Shown: positions 29,279 through 40,287 of the stretch, piece by piece
How positions within the stretch are numbered: position 1 is the stretch's first letter
Layout of the letters: each line of letters begins with the position of its first letter
Assembly: GCF_028023875.1 (NCBI RefSeq)
Contig: NZ_JAQIPB010000003.1
Span: 62,001 to 126,000, forward strand
Length of the DNA stretch: 64,000 nt
Source: Xenophilus arseniciresistens
Lineage (GTDB): Bacteria > Pseudomonadota > Gammaproteobacteria > Burkholderiales > Burkholderiaceae_C
Reading direction: 5' to 3'
Program-made: the position numbers and the translations under genes
The notes under the pieces: generated by a model
Told to the model about the DNA's origin: nothing
The model's input: only the letters and a program-made list of their open reading frames with translations
Databases searched by the model: none

Positions 29279-29324
29279 GCCCCCTCGGGGCAGCGGACCT
29301 CGCGAAGCGGGGCAGCGCGGGGCC
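29279..29324 (+). repeat. REP-like dispersed repeat, copy 1
   Basis: The segment opens GCCCCCTCGGGGCAGCG and continues through a CGAAG core to a G-rich end. It aligns with the reverse complement of 32278-32324, sharing the CCCCCTCGGGG head, CAGCG, CGAAG and GCG-GGGG tail. I associate this pattern with dispersed intergenic repeats of Comamonadaceae. A second T run follows at 29327-29333. Confidence 0.65.
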
Positions 29325-29388
29325 ATTTTTTTCATTGCCGGTCACATCCCTTGTTCCTGAGTCCGCTTCGCCTGAAGGATCACCCACC

Positions 29389-30204
29389 ATGCGCATAGCC
29401 CTGGGGGTGCGCTACAACGGCCAGGCCTACGACGGCTGGCAGAGCCAGCCCTCGGGCCGCACCGTGCAGGACCGGCTTGAACTGGCCTTGGGTCGGTTCA
29501 CGGCCCAGCCGCGCATCGGCACGCTGTGCGCGGGCCGCACCGATGCCGGCGTCCATGGCTGGATGCAGGTGGTGCATTTCGACACCGACATCGCGCGTGC
29601 GCCCTTCTCCTGGATGCGCGGCCCCAACCGCTTCCTGCCCGACGACATCGCCGTGCAGTGGGCGCAGGAGGTGCCGCCCGAATTCCACTGCCGCGCCAGC
29701 GCCCGCGCGCGGCGCTATCTGTACGTGCTGTCGCAATCACCGGTGCGGCCCAGCCTGGACAGCGGCCGCGTCGGCTGGTCCATGCATGAGCTGGATGGCG
29801 CTGCCATGCGCGCCGCCGCCCTGCACCTGCTGGGCACGCACGACTTCAGTTCCTTCCGCGCCTCCGCCTGCCAGGCGCGCTCGCCCGTCAAGGACCTGCG
29901 GCGCATCGAAATCACGCGCCTGGGCGACGGCCCGCGCTGCCGCTGGCATTTCGAGTTCGAGGCCGACGCCTTTTTGCACCACATGATCCGCAACCTCATG
30001 GGCTGCCTGATTCGCGTGGGCCAGGGCCATGCGCCGCCCGACTGGGTGCGCGAGGTGCGCGATGCGCGCAGCCGGGAGCGGGCCGCGCCCACCTTCTCGG
30101 GCGACGGGCTGTACTTCCTGGGGCCGCTGTATGAGCCGCATTGGGGCCTGCCCCAAGAGGTGACGCTGGGCAGCGCCGCCGCTTCGTATCATGGCCCGCC
30201 ATGA
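29389..30204 (+). CDS. truA: tRNA pseudouridine(38-40) synthase
   Basis: A 271-residue enzyme converting uridines 38-40 of the tRNA anticodon arm to pseudouridine. It begins RIALGVRYNGQAYDGWQSQ, and the catalytic Asp is in CAGRTDAGVHGWMQ. FLHHMIRNLMGCLIRVG near the C-terminus is the other family block. The ATG at 29389 is chosen from the family N-terminus. Its TGA overlaps the trpF start (ATGA at 30201-30204), so trpF translation is probably coupled to truA. Confidence 0.97.
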   Translation: MRIALGVRYNGQAYDGWQSQPSGRTVQDRLELALGRFTAQPRIGTLCAGRTDAGVHGWMQVVHFDTDIARAPFSWMRGPNRFLPDDIAVQWAQEVPPEFHCRASARARRYLYVLSQSPVRPSLDSGRVGWSMHELDGAAMRAAALHLLGTHDFSSFRASACQARSPVKDLRRIEITRLGDGPRCRWHFEFEADAFLHHMIRNLMGCLIRVGQGHAPPDWVREVRDARSRERAAPTFSGDGLYFLGPLYEPHWGLPQEVTLGSAAASYHGPP

Positions 30205-30908
30205 AGGACGCAGCCATTGCCATGACCCAGGAAGCACGCACGCGCATCAAGATCTGCGGCCTCACGCGCGAGCAGGACGTGGATGCCGCCGTGGCTGCGG
30301 GTGCTGATGCGCTGGGCTTCGTGCTCTATGCCAGGAGCCCGCGTGCCGTCACACCGCAGCGCGCGGCCGAACTCGCAGCGCGCCTGCCGCCCTTCGTCAC
30401 ACCCGTGCTGCTGTTCGTGAACGAAGCGCCCGCAGTGGTTCAGCAGGCCCTGGCCATCGCGCCCGGCGCGATCGCGCAGTTCCATGGCGACGAAACGCCC
30501 GAGCAATGCTGGCAGGCCAGCGGCCAGGGGCGCTACCGCTTCATGCGCGCCGCCCGCATTCCGCTGGGCGAGGCAGGCGCCGCCTTCGACCTCGTACACT
30601 ACGCGGCACTGTTCTCTCGCGCCCACGCCATCCTGCTCGACGCCCAGGTCGAAGGCTATGGCGGCGGCGGCAAGGCATTCGATTGGTCACATCTTCCACA
30701 CGCCGTCGACGCTCACCTCGTCTTGAGTGGTGGACTCACACCTGCAAGTGTGGGCGATGGCCTGCGTGCGCTGCGCACGCTGCGGGCTGGCGCGAAATCG
30801 CTGTCCGTTGACGTGAGCTCCGGCGTCGAGGCCTCCAAGGGCATCAAGGACGCCGGCAAGATCCGCGAATTCATCGCGGCGGTGCGCGCGGCCGACGCCA
30901 GCGCCTGA
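30201..30908 (+). CDS. trpF: Phosphoribosylanthranilate isomerase
   Basis: A 235-residue TIM barrel catalysing the third step of tryptophan synthesis. The N-terminal signature [16 protein letters not shown] carries the catalytic Cys, [17 protein letters not shown] holds the catalytic Asp and phosphate loop, and [12 protein letters not shown] and VDVSSGVE complete the site. ATG 30201 overlaps the truA stop; a second ATG at 30222 would remove seven residues. trpB follows 79 bases later. Confidence 0.96.
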   Translation: MKDAAIAMTQEARTRIKICGLTREQDVDAAVAAGADALGFVLYARSPRAVTPQRAAELAARLPPFVTPVLLFVNEAPAVVQQALAIAPGAIAQFHGDETPEQCWQASGQGRYRFMRAARIPLGEAGAAFDLVHYAALFSRAHAILLDAQVEGYGGGGKAFDWSHLPHAVDAHLVLSGGLTPASVGDGLRALRTLRAGAKSLSVDVSSGVEASKGIKDAGKIREFIAAVRAADASA

Positions 30909-30987
30909 CACCCGTCCGAACGGATTCGCGGCTCCCGATCTTTGCGGCGCAGTGCACAAGCGCGCTGCCCGCGACCCAGGAGAACGC

Positions 30988-32274
30988 ATGTCGTCCTTTT
31001 CTTCCTATGAATTTCCCGACGCTGCCGGCCACTTCGGCCCTTATGGCGGCACATTCGCCAGCGAGACGCTGACCCACGCCATCGCCGAGTTGCGCGAGGC
31101 CTATGCCCGTTACCAGAACGATCCGGACTTCCTGGCCGAGTTCGCCTACGAACTCAAGCACTTCGTCGGCCGGCCCTCGCCGATCTACCACGCCGCGCGC
31201 ACCAGCCGCGAGATCGGCGGCGCGCAGATCTACCTCAAGCGCGAGGATCTGAACCACACCGGCGCGCACAAGATCAACAACGTGATCGGCCAGGCCATGC
31301 TGGCCCGGCGCATGGGCAAGCCGCGCGTGATCGCCGAAACCGGCGCCGGCCAGCACGGCGTGGCCACGGCCACCATCTGTGCGCGCTACGGCCTGGAGTG
31401 CGTGGTCTACATGGGCGCCGAGGACGTGCGGCGCCAGAGCCCCAACGTCTATCGCATGAACCTGCTGGGCGCCACGGTGGTGCCGGTGGAGTCGGGCAGC
31501 CGCACGCTCAAGGACGCACTCAACGAAGCGATGCGCGACTGGGTGACCAATGTGGAGAACACCTTCTACATCATCGGCACCGTGGCCGGGCCGCACCCCT
31601 ACCCGATGATGGTGCGCGACTTCCAGCGCGTGATCGGCCTCGAATGCATCGAGCAGATGCCGGCCATGCTGGCCGCGCAGGGCATCACCGGCGAAGCCGA
31701 AGGCCGCCAGCCGGACGTGGTGGTGGCCTGCGTGGGCGGCGGCAGCAACGCGATGGGCATCTTCCACCCCTACATTCCCTTCCCCGGCGTGAAGCTGGTG
31801 GGTGTGGAAGCGGCTGGCGAAGGCCTGGACAGCGGCAAGCACTCGGCCTCGATCCAGCGCGGCAGCCCCGGCGTGCTGCATGGCAACCGCACCTACATCC
31901 TGCAGAACGAAGACGGCCAGATCACCGAGACGCACAGCATCAGCGCCGGCCTGGACTACCCCGGCGTGGGCCCCGAGCATGCGCACCTGGCCGACATCCA
32001 GCGCGCCGAGTACGTGGGCATCACCGACGAGGAGGCGCTGGCCGCCTTCCACCATCTGTGCCGCGCCGAAGGCATCATCCCCGCGCTGGAATCGAGCCAC
32101 GCGGTGGCCTATGCGCTCAAGCTGGCCAAAACCATGCGACCTGACCAGTCCATCCTGGTCAACCTCTCGGGCCGTGGCGACAAGGACATCGGCACCGTGG
32201 CCGACCTGTCGGGCGTCGATTTCTACGACCGTCCTTCGATGCGCGGTCTGAGCGTGAAGGGAGGCAAGCAATGA
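30988..32274 (+). CDS. trpB: Tryptophan synthase beta chain
   Basis: A 428-residue PLP enzyme joining indole and serine to make tryptophan. Lys95 in [11 protein letters not shown] forms the Schiff base, and GGGSNAMG is the phosphate-binding loop. The ATG at 30988 has CAGGAGAA just upstream, which overrides a start 12 codons earlier. In most proteobacteria trpA follows at once; here an 85-base gap with a REP-like repeat and a hairpin intervenes. Confidence 0.98.
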   Translation: MSSFSSYEFPDAAGHFGPYGGTFASETLTHAIAELREAYARYQNDPDFLAEFAYELKHFVGRPSPIYHAARTSREIGGAQIYLKREDLNHTGAHKINNVIGQAMLARRMGKPRVIAETGAGQHGVATATICARYGLECVVYMGAEDVRRQSPNVYRMNLLGATVVPVESGSRTLKDALNEAMRDWVTNVENTFYIIGTVAGPHPYPMMVRDFQRVIGLECIEQMPAMLAAQGITGEAEGRQPDVVVACVGGGSNAMGIFHPYIPFPGVKLVGVEAAGEGLDSGKHSASIQRGSPGVLHGNRTYILQNEDGQITETHSISAGLDYPGVGPEHAHLADIQRAEYVGITDEEALAAFHHLCRAEGIIPALESSHAVAYALKLAKTMRPDQSILVNLSGRGDKDIGTVADLSGVDFYDRPSMRGLSVKGGKQ

Positions 32275-32277
32275 TTC

Positions 32278-32324
32278 GCCCCCACGCTCATCACTTCGTG
32301 TGTTCGCTGCCCCCCGAGGGGGCG
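32278..32324 (-). repeat. REP-like dispersed repeat, copy 2, between trpB and trpA
   Basis: Read on the minus strand it begins GCCCCCTCGGGGGGCAGCG and contains CACACGAAGTG and GAGCGTGGGGG. It is the counterpart of 29279-29324 in the opposite orientation. Its position inside the trp operon separates two genes whose products form one complex. Confidence 0.7.
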
Positions 32325-32325
32325 C

Positions 32326-32358
32326 TTGCCTCCCTAGTGGCGGCTCCTCAGGAGGCAA
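32326..32358 (+). promoter_or_regulatory. Hairpin burying the trpA ribosome binding site
   Basis: TTGCCTCC (32326-32333) is complementary over 8 bases to GGAGGCAA (32351-32358), which contains the strong Shine-Dalgarno sequence AGGAGG. The trpA ATG is at 32360. A shorter alternative pairs GCTCCT with AGGAG within the loop. Either would hide the site until a ribosome or factor opens it. Confidence 0.55.
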
Positions 32359-32359
32359 T

Positions 32360-33178
32360 ATGAGCCGCATTGCTGCCACGTTTGACAAGCTGAAGGCCGA
32401 AGGCCGCAAGGCGCTGATTCCCTACGTCACGGCCGGCTTCCCCTTCGCCGACATCACGCCCGAGCTGATGCACGGCATGGCCGCTGCGGGCGCCGACGTG
32501 ATCGAGCTGGGCGTGCCCTTCTCCGACCCCATGGCCGACGGCCCGGTGATCCAGAAGGCCGGCGAGGCCGCGCTGGCCCTGGGCGTGGGCATGACGCAGG
32601 TGCTGGCCATGGTGGCCGCCTTTCGCACGCGCAACAGCAGCACGCCCGTGGTGCTGATGGGCTATGCGAACCCGGTGGAGCGCTACGACCAGAAGCATGG
32701 CGCGGGCGCCTTCGTGCGCGACGCGGCCCAGGCCGGCGTGGACGGCGTGCTGATCGTGGATTACCCGCCCGAGGAATGCGCAGACTTCGCCGCGGCGCTC
32801 AAGGCCCACGGCATGGACCTGATCTTCCTGCTCGCGCCCACCAGCACCGACGCGCGCATGGCCCAGGTGGCGCGCATGGCCAGCGGCTATGTCTACTACG
32901 TCTCGCTCAAGGGCGTGACCGGCGCCGGCCACCTGGACACCGACGCCGTGCGCCGCATGATCCCGCGCATCCGCAGCCATGTGAGCGTGCCCGTGGGCGT
33001 GGGCTTCGGCATCCGTGATGCGGCTTCCGCCCAGGCGGTGGGCGCGGCGGCCGACGCCGTGGTGATCGGCACGCGGCTGATCCAGCTCATCGAGGGCCTG
33101 CCGCAGGAGGCCGTGGTGCCGGCGGCGGCCGATTTCCTCTCGGGCATCCGCCAGGCGCTGGACGCGCTGCCGCGCTGA
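32360..33178 (+). CDS. trpA: Tryptophan synthase alpha chain
   Basis: A 272-residue TIM barrel that cleaves indole-3-glycerol phosphate and passes indole to TrpB. Catalytic Glu49 and Asp60 are at their exact usual positions in [16 protein letters not shown]. The ATG at 32360 is preceded by AGGAGG (32350-32355), the best ribosome binding site in this stretch. The TrpA2B2 partner trpB is 85 bases upstream. accD follows, as in many betaproteobacteria. Confidence 0.98.
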   Translation: MSRIAATFDKLKAEGRKALIPYVTAGFPFADITPELMHGMAAAGADVIELGVPFSDPMADGPVIQKAGEAALALGVGMTQVLAMVAAFRTRNSSTPVVLMGYANPVERYDQKHGAGAFVRDAAQAGVDGVLIVDYPPEECADFAAALKAHGMDLIFLLAPTSTDARMAQVARMASGYVYYVSLKGVTGAGHLDTDAVRRMIPRIRSHVSVPVGVGFGIRDAASAQAVGAAADAVVIGTRLIQLIEGLPQEAVVPAAADFLSGIRQALDALPR

Positions 33179-33268
33179 AAATGGCGCGCCGGGGCCGCCA
33201 GGCGCTGCTGGCGGATAATCGCTCCCCTGCGCCCGCGCGGGCGGCCCTGCGCGGGCGCCCCTGCATCC

Positions 33269-33291
33269 TCGGGCCGGCATGGCCGGCCCGA
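33269..33291 (+). promoter_or_regulatory. Strong hairpin in the accD leader
   Basis: A perfect 10-base stem (33269-33278 with 33282-33291) with a 3-base ATG loop lies 23 bases before accD. It is followed by TTTCTCTCT, too broken for a good terminator. It could be the trpA terminator, an attenuator or a translation control element. A GATAAT (33214-33219) upstream may be the accD -10. Confidence 0.55.
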
Positions 33292-33314
33292 TTTCTCTCT
33301 AAGGCAATGCATCC

Positions 33315-34187
33315 ATGAGCTGGCTCGAAAAACTGCTGCCCCCCAAGATCGCCCAGACCGACCCCACCGAGCGCCGCCAGGTGCCCGAAGGCCTGTGGAT
33401 CAAGTGCCCGAGCTGCGAGACGGTTCTGTACAAGACCGACCTCGAGCAGAACCAGAACGTCTGCCCCCACTGCAGCCACCATCACCGCATCGGCGCGCGC
33501 GAACGGCTCGACGCCTTCCTCGACGCCGAAGGCCGCTACGAGATCGGGCAGGAAGTGCTCCCGGTCGACGCGCTGAAGTTCAAGGACAGCCGCAAGTACC
33601 CCGAGCGCCTCAAGGAAGCCCTGGAATCGACCGGCGAAACCGATGCACTCATCGTGATGGGTGGCTGTGTCCACAGCATCAACGTGGTGGCAGCCTGCTT
33701 CGAATTCGACTTCATGGGCGGCTCCATGGGCTCGGTGGTGGGCGAGCGCTTCGTGCGCGGCGTGGAAACCGCCATCGAACAGAAGGTGCCCTTCATCTGC
33801 TTCACCGCCACCGGCGGCGCGCGCATGCAGGAAGGCCTGCTGTCGCTGATGCAGATGGCCAAGACCAACGCCGCGCTCACGCGCCTGGCCAAGAAGGGCC
33901 TGCCCTACATCAGCGTGCTGACCGACCCCACCATGGGCGGCGTGTCGGCCGGCTTCGCCTTCGTGGGCGACGTGGTGATCGCCGAGCCCAAGGCGCTGAT
34001 CGGCTTTGCCGGCCCGCGCGTGATCGAGTCCACCGTGCGCGTAAAGCTGCCCGAAGGCTTCCAGCGCGCCGAGTTCCTGCAGGAAAAGGGCGCCATCGAT
34101 TTCATCAGCGACCGGCGCGAGCTGCGCAAGACCATCGCCAGCGTGCTGGCCATGCTCACGCGCCAGTCGGCCGACGCGGTGAGCTGA
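33315..34187 (+). CDS. accD: Acetyl-CoA carboxylase carboxyltransferase subunit beta
   Basis: A 290-residue subunit that, with AccA, transfers CO2 from biotin to acetyl-CoA for fatty-acid synthesis. The N-terminal zinc ribbon has Cys31, Cys34, Cys50 and Cys53 (KCPSCET and VCPHCSHH). The crotonase-like core includes [19 protein letters not shown] and [11 protein letters not shown]. The ATG at 33315 gives the usual N-terminus [11 protein letters not shown]. It ends before a perfect palindromic terminator shared with yggT. Confidence 0.97.
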   Translation: MSWLEKLLPPKIAQTDPTERRQVPEGLWIKCPSCETVLYKTDLEQNQNVCPHCSHHHRIGARERLDAFLDAEGRYEIGQEVLPVDALKFKDSRKYPERLKEALESTGETDALIVMGGCVHSINVVAACFEFDFMGGSMGSVVGERFVRGVETAIEQKVPFICFTATGGARMQEGLLSLMQMAKTNAALTRLAKKGLPYISVLTDPTMGGVSAGFAFVGDVVIAEPKALIGFAGPRVIESTVRVKLPEGFQRAEFLQEKGAIDFISDRRELRKTIASVLAMLTRQSADAVS

Positions 34188-34213
34188 TCGCGAAGCCTCT
34201 CTTCGGCACAAAA

Positions 34214-34239
34214 AAAGCGGCGCTCATGAGCGCCGCTTT
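34214..34239. terminator. Bidirectional terminator between accD and yggT
   Basis: A 26-base perfect palindrome (AAAGCGGCGCT on each side of CATG) is preceded by an A run and followed by T residues. It sits between two convergent genes. Confidence 0.9.
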
Positions 34240-34280
34240 GCATTGGGACGGACCGCGAAGGAGCGGCGTGCGAAAGAGGC

Positions 34281-34838
34281 TCAGCGCCCCATCGCGTACA
34301 CGCCCGTGAGCAGATTGCCGATGACGATGGCCGCCACCTGCAGCAGCACGATGGCCGCCAGCGGCGACAGGTCCACGCCGCCGACCAGCGGAATGAAGCG
34401 GCGCAGCGGACGCACCAGCGGCTCGGCTAGGCGGTCGATCAGGTCCTTGAGCATGGGCGAGGCGCCTGGCACCCAAGACAGCACGGCATAGACCACCAGC
34501 AGCGCCGTCAGGCCCGACACCGTGAGTTGCAGCAGGCCGAACAGCGACAGCAGCGGCAAGATGGTGATGCGCACGCTGCCCACCAGCAGCATCAGCAGCA
34601 GGTACTTCACGGTGATCAGCAGCCAGGCCGCCACCACGCTGGCCAGGTCCCATCGGCGCACGGCGGGGACGATGCGCCGCAGCGGCATCACGATCCAGTC
34701 GGTCAGCGCAAAGACGAAACGCCCCAGCGGGTTGCCGAAGGGCACGCGGTGGTACTGCATGTACATGCGCAGCAGGCAGGCGCCGCCCAGCAGGCCCGTG
34801 ATCACATCCAGGAGAAATGAAGGGATCTGATAGAACAT
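34281..34838 (-). CDS. yggT: YggT family integral membrane protein
   Basis: A 185-residue membrane protein made of two YggT repeats, each with paired helices and the motif PLRRIVPAV or PLRRFIPLVGGVDLSPL. At least four membrane segments are visible. YggT proteins have been linked to osmotic-stress tolerance and division-plane functions, but no biochemical role is assured. The start ATG at 34838 is only 27 bases from the divergent start of the next gene, so the promoters must overlap coding sequence. Confidence 0.9.
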   Translation of the reverse strand: MFYQIPSFLLDVITGLLGGACLLRMYMQYHRVPFGNPLGRFVFALTDWIVMPLRRIVPAVRRWDLASVVAAWLLITVKYLLLMLLVGSVRITILPLLSLFGLLQLTVSGLTALLVVYAVLSWVPGASPMLKDLIDRLAEPLVRPLRRFIPLVGGVDLSPLAAIVLLQVAAIVIGNLLTGVYAMGR

Positions 34839-34865
34839 CGGAGCGTGTCTGGCAAAGGGAATGCG

Positions 34866-35546
34866 ATGATAGCCAGCCACCCTGCCATGACTGCCCCATC
34901 CCCCCACGCTGCCCTGCCCCTGTTCCCGCTGGGCACCACCCTCTTCCCGCAAGGTCGGCTGTCGCTGCGGGTGTTCGAGCTGCGCTATCTGGCCATGATT
35001 GGCGAGTGCCACCGCGACGGCCAGCCTTTTGGCGTGGTCAGCCTCACGCAGGGTTCCGAAGTGCGTGTGCCCGGCGCCGAAGCCGAGCAGTTCGCCCACA
35101 TCGGCACGCTGGCGCGCGTCAGCCAGCTCGACCGGCCGCAACCCGGCCTGCTGGTCATCGAATGCGAGGGCGGCGCGCGCTTTCGCATCCACAGCCGCAA
35201 CCAGCACAAGAATGGCCTGTGGGTCGCGCAGGCCGAGGTGCTGGCCGAAGAGGCGGCGCTGGCCATTCCGCCGGACCTTCAGCACACGGCCCAGGCCCTG
35301 GAGCGGCTGGTGCTGGCCCTGCAGGCCCGCCGCGATGCCCAGGCGGCTGGCGGCGCGCCCGTGCCGCGCCTCCCGGTGGGCGAGCCCTACCGCTTCGACG
35401 ACGGCACCTGGGTGGCCAACCGCTGGTGCGAGCTGCTGCCCGTTCAAGCGGAGCTGCGCCAGCGGCTGCTGGAGCTGGACAGCCCGCTGCTGCGGCTGGA
35501 GCTGGTGAGCGACCTGCTGGCGCGCACCGGCATCGCGCAGGGCTGA
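34866..35546 (+). CDS. Lon N-terminal (LON substrate-binding) domain protein
   Basis: A 226-residue protein with only the N-terminal domain of Lon protease: LPLFPLGTTLFPQGRLSLRVFELRYLAM is the opening block (split here as LPLFPLGTTLFP and LRVFELRYLAM). No ATPase or protease domain follows. Such stand-alone domains may bind peptides or act as adaptors; the function is unknown. ATG 34866 is preceded by AAAGGGA at good spacing; ATG 34887 is a possible shorter start. It lies 71 bases upstream of lysS in the same direction. Confidence 0.88.
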   Translation: MIASHPAMTAPSPHAALPLFPLGTTLFPQGRLSLRVFELRYLAMIGECHRDGQPFGVVSLTQGSEVRVPGAEAEQFAHIGTLARVSQLDRPQPGLLVIECEGGARFRIHSRNQHKNGLWVAQAEVLAEEAALAIPPDLQHTAQALERLVLALQARRDAQAAGGAPVPRLPVGEPYRFDDGTWVANRWCELLPVQAELRQRLLELDSPLLRLELVSDLLARTGIAQG

Positions 35547-35563
35547 AGCCGGCACGCGCCCTC

Positions 35564-35600
35564 TAAAATGTTGCATCGCCGCGCTTCCTGCGCGGCTTTT
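35564..35600 (+). promoter_or_regulatory. Possible lysS promoter and hairpin
   Basis: TAAAAT (35564-35569) resembles a -10. Immediately after it GCCGCGC (35578-35584) pairs with GCGCGGC (35590-35596), followed by TTTTG. The hairpin may be the terminator of the preceding gene, or the first structure of the lysS mRNA. Confidence 0.45.
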
Positions 35601-35617
35601 GTCTTTGGCTCCACCTC

Positions 35618-37150
<1,533 letters not shown>

Positions 37151-37172
37151 GCCGGCGGCCCCTGGCGGCGGC

Positions 37173-38318
37173 TCAGGGCAGCAACTGCGCCAGCAGCTTG
37201 CGCGCGTGCCGGTAGCGCGCGCTGGCCTGCAGGGCCTCCCAGTCCAGCGCAGGTGCCGTGGGCAGCAAGGCCCGGCGCCTGGCTTCGCGCGCCGGCTCCG
37301 GGGCCAGCGCGCCGCTGGCCGCCGCACGCTCCATGGCGGCCAGGAACGCATCGAGCACGCCCGCATCCAGGCTCTTGTTGCACAGCAGGGCCAGGTCGCA
37401 GCCGGCGGCCAACGCCTCGAGTGCCGCTTCGGCAAAGCCCAGCTGGCGGCCCGTGATGTATCGCCCGGCCTCCATGCTCAGGTCATCGCTGAAGATGGCG
37501 CCGGCAAAGCCCAGGCGCGTGCGCAGGATCTCGTGCAGCCAGCGGCGTGAAAAGCCCGCCGGCCGCTCGTCGACGCGGCTGTAGATCACATGCGCCGGCA
37601 TCACGGCGCTCAGCGTGCCGGCCAGCCACTCGAAAGGCGTCGCGTCGTCGGCCAGGATGGCCTTGAGGGCGCGCCGGTCCACAGGAATGGCGACGTGGGA
37701 GTCGGCCTTGACGAAGCCATGCCCCGGAAAGTGCTTGGCGCAGTGGCCCATGCCGGCCTGCGCCATGCCCTGTGCCAGGCTCTGCGCCAGCAGCGCCACC
37801 ACGCGCGGGTCGCGGTGGAAGCTGCGGTCGCCGATCACCGAGCTGGCGCCATGGTCCAGGTCGAGCACGGGCGCGAAGCTGAAGTCCACGCCCACGGCGC
37901 GCAGCTCGCCGGCCAGCACCTGGCCGGCCGCGGCGGCGGCCTGCACGCCCCGCATCGCATCGCGCATCCACAGCTCGCCCAGCGCGCGCATCGAGGGCAG
38001 GCGCGTGAAGCCGTCGGTGCGAAAGCGCTGCACGCGGCCACCTTCGTGGTCCACGCAGATCAGCAGCTCGGGCCGGATCGCCTTGATCTGCGCGTTGAGC
38101 GCCGCCATCTGCGCGCGGCTTTCCCAGTTGCGCGTGAAGTGGATGACGCCGCCCACCAGCGGATGCGCCAGGCGTGCGCGGTCGTCGGCCGTGAGCTCGG
38201 TGCCGGCAATGTCGATCACCAGCGGACTGCCGCTTGCCTGCAGATCAGCGTTCACCAAAGTACCTTCGCGCTGAGGTGCGGCGCTGCGAGCGCCTTCGGT
38301 CGGCCGGGCGGTGTTCAT
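37173..38318 (-). CDS. nagZ: Beta-N-acetylhexosaminidase (peptidoglycan recycling)
   Basis: A 381-residue glycoside hydrolase family 3 enzyme that removes GlcNAc from anhydro-muropeptides in the cytoplasm. [13 protein letters not shown] binds GlcNAc, CAKHFPGHG with the following DSH forms the acid/base loop, and Asp in FSDDLSMEA is the nucleophile. The N-terminus carries about 30 extra residues before [16 protein letters not shown] 38316-38318 overlaps the acpS stop (ATGA) and is preceded by GAGAAGG, which decides the start. It ends a chain of coupled genes. Confidence 0.95.
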   Translation of the reverse strand: MNTARPTEGARSAAPQREGTLVNADLQASGSPLVIDIAGTELTADDRARLAHPLVGGVIHFTRNWESRAQMAALNAQIKAIRPELLICVDHEGGRVQRFRTDGFTRLPSMRALGELWMRDAMRGVQAAAAAGQVLAGELRAVGVDFSFAPVLDLDHGASSVIGDRSFHRDPRVVALLAQSLAQGMAQAGMGHCAKHFPGHGFVKADSHVAIPVDRRALKAILADDATPFEWLAGTLSAVMPAHVIYSRVDERPAGFSRRWLHEILRTRLGFAGAIFSDDLSMEAGRYITGRQLGFAEAALEALAAGCDLALLCNKSLDAGVLDAFLAAMERAAASGALAPEPAREARRRALLPTAPALDWEALQASARYRHARKLLAQLLP

Positions 38319-38707
38319 GCCTTCTCCACCACCACGAAGCTCGCGGCGTACTCGGATTCGTCGGTGACGGTCACGTGCGCGCGCAGCCCCTGGGCCTCGA
38401 ACCAGCTTTTGAGCGGCTCGTGCAGCACGATATGCGGCGCCCCACTGGGCGCGTTGAGGATCTCGCAGGCGCGCCAGCTCATGGGGCTGTGCATGCCCAG
38501 CCCGATGGCCTTGCTGAAGGCCTCCTTGGCCGAAAAGCGCGTGGCCAGGTAGCGGATGCCGCGCTGCGGCCAGCGCGCACCGCGCTTGCGCCACACGTCC
38601 AGTTCGGCATCACCGAGCACACGTTCGGCAAAGCGCTCGCCCTGACGCTCGAAGGTGGCCTGGATGCGCCGGATGTCGCAGATGTCGGTGCCGATGCCGT
38701 GGATCAC
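38315..38707 (-). CDS. acpS: Holo-[acyl-carrier-protein] synthase
   Basis: A 130-residue enzyme transferring 4'-phosphopantetheine from CoA to the Ser of acyl carrier protein. The Mg2+/CoA motif [10 protein letters not shown] has Asp8, and [13 protein letters not shown] has Glu62. It starts at GTG (38705-38707), overlapping the pdxJ stop by 4 bases, and its own stop overlaps nagZ. Its substrate, AcpP, is encoded 13 kb away in this window. Confidence 0.96.
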   Translation of the reverse strand: MIHGIGTDICDIRRIQATFERQGERFAERVLGDAELDVWRKRGARWPQRGIRYLATRFSAKEAFSKAIGLGMHSPMSWRACEILNAPSGAPHIVLHEPLKSWFEAQGLRAHVTVTDESEYAASFVVVEKA

Positions 38708-39474
38708 GCGCGGGCCTCTTCAATGCAGCGCAGGTAGTCCTGCGTGGCGGCGGCATAGCCCAGCTCCAGCGCGTCGGCAATGAAGGCATGGCCGATGGAG
38801 ACCTCCCTCACCTGCGGCACGGCGCGCAGGAAGTCCGTGAGGTTCTCGCGGCTCAGGTCGTGGCCTGCGTTGACCTGCAGGCCCGCAGCCTGCGCGGCGC
38901 GCGCCGCCTCGGCATAGCGGGCCAGCACGGCGTCGGCATCGGGGCGGCCACGGCTGGCCGCATAGCCTTCGGTGTACAGCTCCACGCGTTCGGCGCCCGT
39001 GGCGCGGGCCTGGGCCATCTGCGCGGGCTCCGGATCCATGAACAGGCTCACGCGCACACCGAGCGCCTGCGCCTGCTGCACCAGCGGCTTGAGCCGCTCC
39101 AGGTCTTCGGGAAAGCGCCAGCCATGGTCGCTGGTGAACTGGTCTTCGGCATCGGGCACGAAGGTGGCCTGATGCGGCCTGAACTCGCGCACGAAATCCA
39201 TCAGGTTCTGGAACGGGTTGCCCTCAATGTTGAACTCGACCTGCGGCCAATCGCTGCGCAGCAGCGCGGCCAGGTCTGCCACGTCCTGCGCGCGGATGTG
39301 GCGCCCGTCGGGGCGCGGGTGCACGGTGATGCCCTGCGCGCCCGCCTGCAGGCAGCGCGTGGCGGCCGTGCAGACGCTGGGGATGCCCAGGTGCCGGGTG
39401 TTGCGCACCAGCGCGACCTTGTTGAGGTTGACGGACAGTGCCGTGCGCAGGCCGCCAGAAGAAAAGTCGGTCAT
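38704..39474 (-). CDS. pdxJ: Pyridoxine 5'-phosphate synthase
   Basis: A 256-residue TIM barrel that closes the pyridoxine ring from 1-deoxyxylulose 5-phosphate and amino-acetone phosphate. Signatures are [15 protein letters not shown] at the N-terminus, [13 protein letters not shown] and [13 protein letters not shown]. The ATG at 39474 overlaps the recO stop (ATGA). The recO-pdxJ-acpS order is standard in proteobacteria. Confidence 0.97.
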   Translation of the reverse strand: MTDFSSGGLRTALSVNLNKVALVRNTRHLGIPSVCTAATRCLQAGAQGITVHPRPDGRHIRAQDVADLAALLRSDWPQVEFNIEGNPFQNLMDFVREFRPHQATFVPDAEDQFTSDHGWRFPEDLERLKPLVQQAQALGVRVSLFMDPEPAQMAQARATGAERVELYTEGYAASRGRPDADAVLARYAEAARAAQAAGLQVNAGHDLSRENLTDFLRAVPQVREVSIGHAFIADALELGYAAATQDYLRCIEEARA

Positions 39475-40241
39475 AGGTTTTGCAGTTCGCGCATCAGTTG
39501 CCGCGTGCGCAGGCTGGTCACGCCGCAATGGTAGTTGAGCAGGTTGCGCAGCTGGGAGCGCAGCGCGCCATTGGCCCCGGGCGGCAGCTGGGCCACGGAC
39601 CGCAAGGTGGCGGGGAAGGCCGCACCATCGCGCATGGCGGCCTGCAGGCCCTGCCACAGGCCTGCGGCCAGTGCGGGTTCATCGGCCTCGGCGGCGCGCA
39701 GGCCCAGCTCGGGCACCAGGGCATAGCGCGCGTCGGTCTGCAGCGGCACCAGGGTCAGGGTCTGCACATCCAGCGAGGGCAGCAGCCCCACTTCGCGCAG
39801 CAGCAGAAGTTCGAAGGCACGCAGCGCGGCCGCCTGGACGGTGGCCTGGGCTGGATCGGCACGCGCAGTGGCCAGCACCTCGACCACGCCGGCATAGGCG
39901 TCGAAGAGTTGCGGATGCGGATCGTCGCGCGCCAGCAGGCGGATCAGCAGTTCGTTGAGGTAGTAGCCCGAGAGCAGGGCCTCGCCGGTGGGCATCACAT
40001 GGCCGCCGGTCCACTCGGCCGCCTTCAGCGTGCGGATCTCGGCATCGCCGCCAAAACCCAGCTCCAGCGGCTGCAGCGGCAGCAGCACCGGCCTGAAGTT
40101 GGAACTGGGCCGCTTGGCGCCTTTGGCCACCAGCGCGATGCGCCCATGGTGGCGCGTGAGCACTTCCAGGATCAGGCTGGACTCGCTCCAGTCGTAGCGG
40201 TGCAGCACGAAGGCCGGCTCGTGCAGGATGCTGCGCTTCAT
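39471..40241 (-). CDS. recO: DNA repair protein RecO
   Basis: A 256-residue recombination mediator that helps load RecA. The N-terminal OB fold is seen as [20 protein letters not shown], and the helical C-terminal region contains [15 protein letters not shown]. Zinc-ribbon cysteines are not obvious, as in many proteobacterial RecO proteins. It overlaps pdxJ by 4 bases and lies 46 bases after era. Confidence 0.95.
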   Translation of the reverse strand: MKRSILHEPAFVLHRYDWSESSLILEVLTRHHGRIALVAKGAKRPSSNFRPVLLPLQPLELGFGGDAEIRTLKAAEWTGGHVMPTGEALLSGYYLNELLIRLLARDDPHPQLFDAYAGVVEVLATARADPAQATVQAAALRAFELLLLREVGLLPSLDVQTLTLVPLQTDARYALVPELGLRAAEADEPALAAGLWQGLQAAMRDGAAFPATLRSVAQLPPGANGALRSQLRNLLNYHCGVTSLRTRQLMRELQNL

Positions 40242-40287
40242 CGCCAGGTCATGACGGGCTCATGGCCGTTCACCATGAGCCGCCACA

